A stretch of 6,728 nucleotides of DNA from contig JAHWKH010000142.1 of NCBI GenBank assembly GCA_019347995.1, positions 1-6,728 on the forward strand, written 5' to 3'. A program made the translations under genes and the position numbers. The notes below the pieces were generated by a model, which was given only the letters and a program-made list of their open reading frames with translations, was not told the origin of the DNA and made no database searches. Positions within the stretch are counted from its first letter, which is position 1. Each line of letters starts with the position of its first letter. Origin of the DNA: Gemmatimonadota bacterium (GTDB taxonomy: Bacteria > Gemmatimonadota > Gemmatimonadetes > Longimicrobiales > UBA6960). Positions 5,365-6,728 of the stretch are shown one piece after another.

Positions 5365-6728
5365 ATGGCCCTGTCGCTCAGACTCACCGCGCTCGTCTTC
5401 CCCGCCGTCCTGGTGTTGGCATGCTCTCCCGGGCAGGACGGCGACGACGGAGGGCGGGCGCTGTCCGCCGGCGCCGGCTCCGATGCCATGGGAACGGGTG
5501 TCGAGGAGCTCACGGCGGCGGATGTGGAGCGGGGGCGGCACGATCCCGCATGGCGGGCGTTCGCGGAGCGCGACCGCGCGGAGCGGACGGCGGCACGGAC
5601 CGGCGGGACGGCCGCCGGCGCATCGGGAGCGCCCGGCGGGGGGGAGCGCGCGGAGTCCGGGACCGGGGGCACCGCGGGCGACCCGGCCTCCGGAGAGGCG
5701 GAGGGACGCGACGGCTCGGCCCGGTCGCCGGCCGACACGGCCACCGGGGAGTCGTGGGACGACATCGGGGCCGGGTCGCTGGACGTGGACCCCGCCGCGC
5801 TCCCCCTCGAGGGTGAGGCCGAAGGGCCGTCGGTGCTGGCGGTGCAGGTCCTCCTCGACCGGGCGCGCTTCTCGCCCGGCGTCGCCGACGGCTACTGGGG
5901 CAAGAACACGGAGAAGGCGGTCTACTGGCTGCAGAGCGAGCGTGGCATGGAGGCCACGGGGGTCGTGGACCGGGCGACGCTGGACATGCTGCGCGGGGAG
6001 GCGGGATCCGACGGGGAGCTGACCACCCGGATCCGGCTCACCGATGCGCTCGTGTCGGGACCCTTCGTCTCCATCCCGGAGGGCATCTACGAGAGGGCCG
6101 AGATGGAGTGCCTGTGCTACGAGTCCCTGGGCGAGAAGCTGGCGGAGCGCTTCCACACGACCCGCGAGGTCCTGTCCGCCCTCAACCCCGGCCTGGAGCT
6201 GGACGCGCTGAGCGCGGGAGAGGAGCTGGTGGTGCCCGACCACGGGGCGCCGGCGGACTCGCTGACCGCCCGCGACGCGGGGCGGGACGGAACGCCCGTC
6301 GCGCGGATCGTCGTCTCCGACGGCGGCCACTACCTCCACGCCCTGGCGGCCGACGGAAGCATCCTCTACCACTTCCCGTCCACGCTGGGATCGGACTACG
6401 CGCCCTCACCCACGGGCGACTACGCCGTCAACAGCATCGCCCGCGATCCCACCTGGCACTACCAGCCCGAGCTCCTCACCGGGGAGGACCCGTCCCGCGA
6501 CGACGCCATCATCCCCCCGGGGCCCAACAACCCGGTGGGCGTCGTGTGGATCGACCTCACGAAGCCCCACTACGGCATCCACGGGACGGCGGCCCCCTCC
6601 ACCATCGGCTACGCCACCTCACACGGCTGCGTGCGCCTCACCAACTGGGACGCGGCCTTCCTCGCCGACCGACCGGGCGTGGAGTCCGGGACCCCGGTGC
6701 AGTTCAGGGACGGCAGCGGGCGGGAAGG
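5365..6728 (+). CDS. Lipoprotein L,D-transpeptidase (YkuD) with peptidoglycan-binding and LysM-like domains, 3' end outside the window
   Basis: The frame is open from ATG 5365 to the window edge (454 full codons); Shine-Dalgarno GAGGA lies 9 bp upstream. L,D-transpeptidases make 3-3 peptidoglycan cross-links or attach proteins to the wall using a Cys nucleophile. The N-terminus has a short signal with lipobox VLAC, Cys20 being the predicted lipidated residue, so the enzyme is probably membrane-anchored in the periplasm. Residues 21-150 are a low-complexity linker rich in Gly, Ala, Glu and Asp. Residues about 152-212 are a PG_binding_1 domain (VLAVQVLLDRARFSPG, VADGYWGKNTEKAV, GMEATGVVDRATLDML). 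About 234-292 form a LysM-like segment (LGEKLAERFHTTREVLSALN, then LSAGEELVVPD). The YkuD domain starts at about 312: RIVVSDGGHYLHAL, SPTGDYAVNSIARDP, GIHGT with H406, and SHGCVRLTNWD with S419, H420, the nucleophile C422 and R424. The catalytic core appears complete, so only a short tail is missing. It is divergent to the class A PBP gene, suggesting shared wall-synthesis context. Confidence 0.94.
   Translation, partial: MALSLRLTALVFPAVLVLACSPGQDGDDGGRALSAGAGSDAMGTGVEELTAADVERGRHDPAWRAFAERDRAERTAARTGGTAAGASGAPGGGERAESGTGGTAGDPASGEAEGRDGSARSPADTATGESWDDIGAGSLDVDPAALPLEGEAEGPSVLAVQVLLDRARFSPGVADGYWGKNTEKAVYWLQSERGMEATGVVDRATLDMLRGEAGSDGELTTRIRLTDALVSGPFVSIPEGIYERAEMECLCYESLGEKLAERFHTTREVLSALNPGLELDALSAGEELVVPDHGAPADSLTARDAGRDGTPVARIVVSDGGHYLHALAADGSILYHFPSTLGSDYAPSPTGDYAVNSIARDPTWHYQPELLTGEDPSRDDAIIPPGPNNPVGVVWIDLTKPHYGIHGTAAPSTIGYATSHGCVRLTNWDAAFLADRPGVESGTPVQFRDGSGRE

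Noticed and set aside
5074..6372. N-terminal extension of the PBP frame upstream of 5073
   Set aside because: It is open only because of high GC; the residues are not protein-like and it runs antisense to the L,D-transpeptidase. ATG 5073 has a Shine-Dalgarno and leads straight to a TM anchor.
1..6728. CRISPR, transposase, phage, toxin-antitoxin or defence genes
   Set aside because: No regularly spaced repeats, terminal repeats or relevant protein motifs were seen on either strand.

Overview
The window is GC-rich DNA carrying a cell-envelope gene neighbourhood, with a broken mosaic of gene fragments at its left edge. From about 1000 onward the content is coherent: a DUF4159 protein beside a VWA-type membrane protein, a class A penicillin-binding protein with an STITMQLARN glycosyltransferase motif, and a lipoprotein L,D-transpeptidase. 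Together with the very high GC this suggests a Gemmatimonadota-like, diderm, uncultured bacterium. That assignment is inferred from family composition and was not tested by a search.

Layout. Positions 2-442 (+) are an internal slice of UvrB that begins in the beta-hairpin and stops before the helicase C-terminal half. The same reading frame then runs, without a stop, into a slice that resembles the N-terminus of a SWIM zinc-finger-associated family (about 443-700). It continues into a slice of a four-helix-bundle (S23/IVS-type) protein (about 692-805). At about 784-805 the sequence switches strand into the N-terminal 140 codons of a two-TM VWA-like protein (784-1203, -). Four unrelated partial genes within about 1.2 kb, none complete at a junction, look more like an assembly chimera or rearrangement scar than a real fusion gene.

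From 1203 rightward the genes look intact. The VWA protein lies 201 bp downstream of a complete secreted DUF4159 protein (1405-2313, -), and two inverted repeats sit in the gap. A divergent 191-bp gap leads to a small uncharacterised protein (2505-2888, +). This converges, with a 10-bp gap and a shared hairpin, on a complete bifunctional class A PBP (2899-5073, -). A 291-bp divergent intergenic region then separates the PBP from a lipoprotein L,D-transpeptidase (5365 to the window end, +, 3' end missing).

Functional reading. The PBP polymerises glycan strands and makes 4-3 cross-links. The divergently placed L,D-transpeptidase would make 3-3 cross-links or attach proteins to the same peptidoglycan. 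DUF4159 and VWA proteins with N-terminal TM pairs commonly occur together in MoxR/DUF58/Bat-like envelope operons of unknown function. I found no CRISPR array, tRNA, rRNA, transposase, phage gene or defence system.
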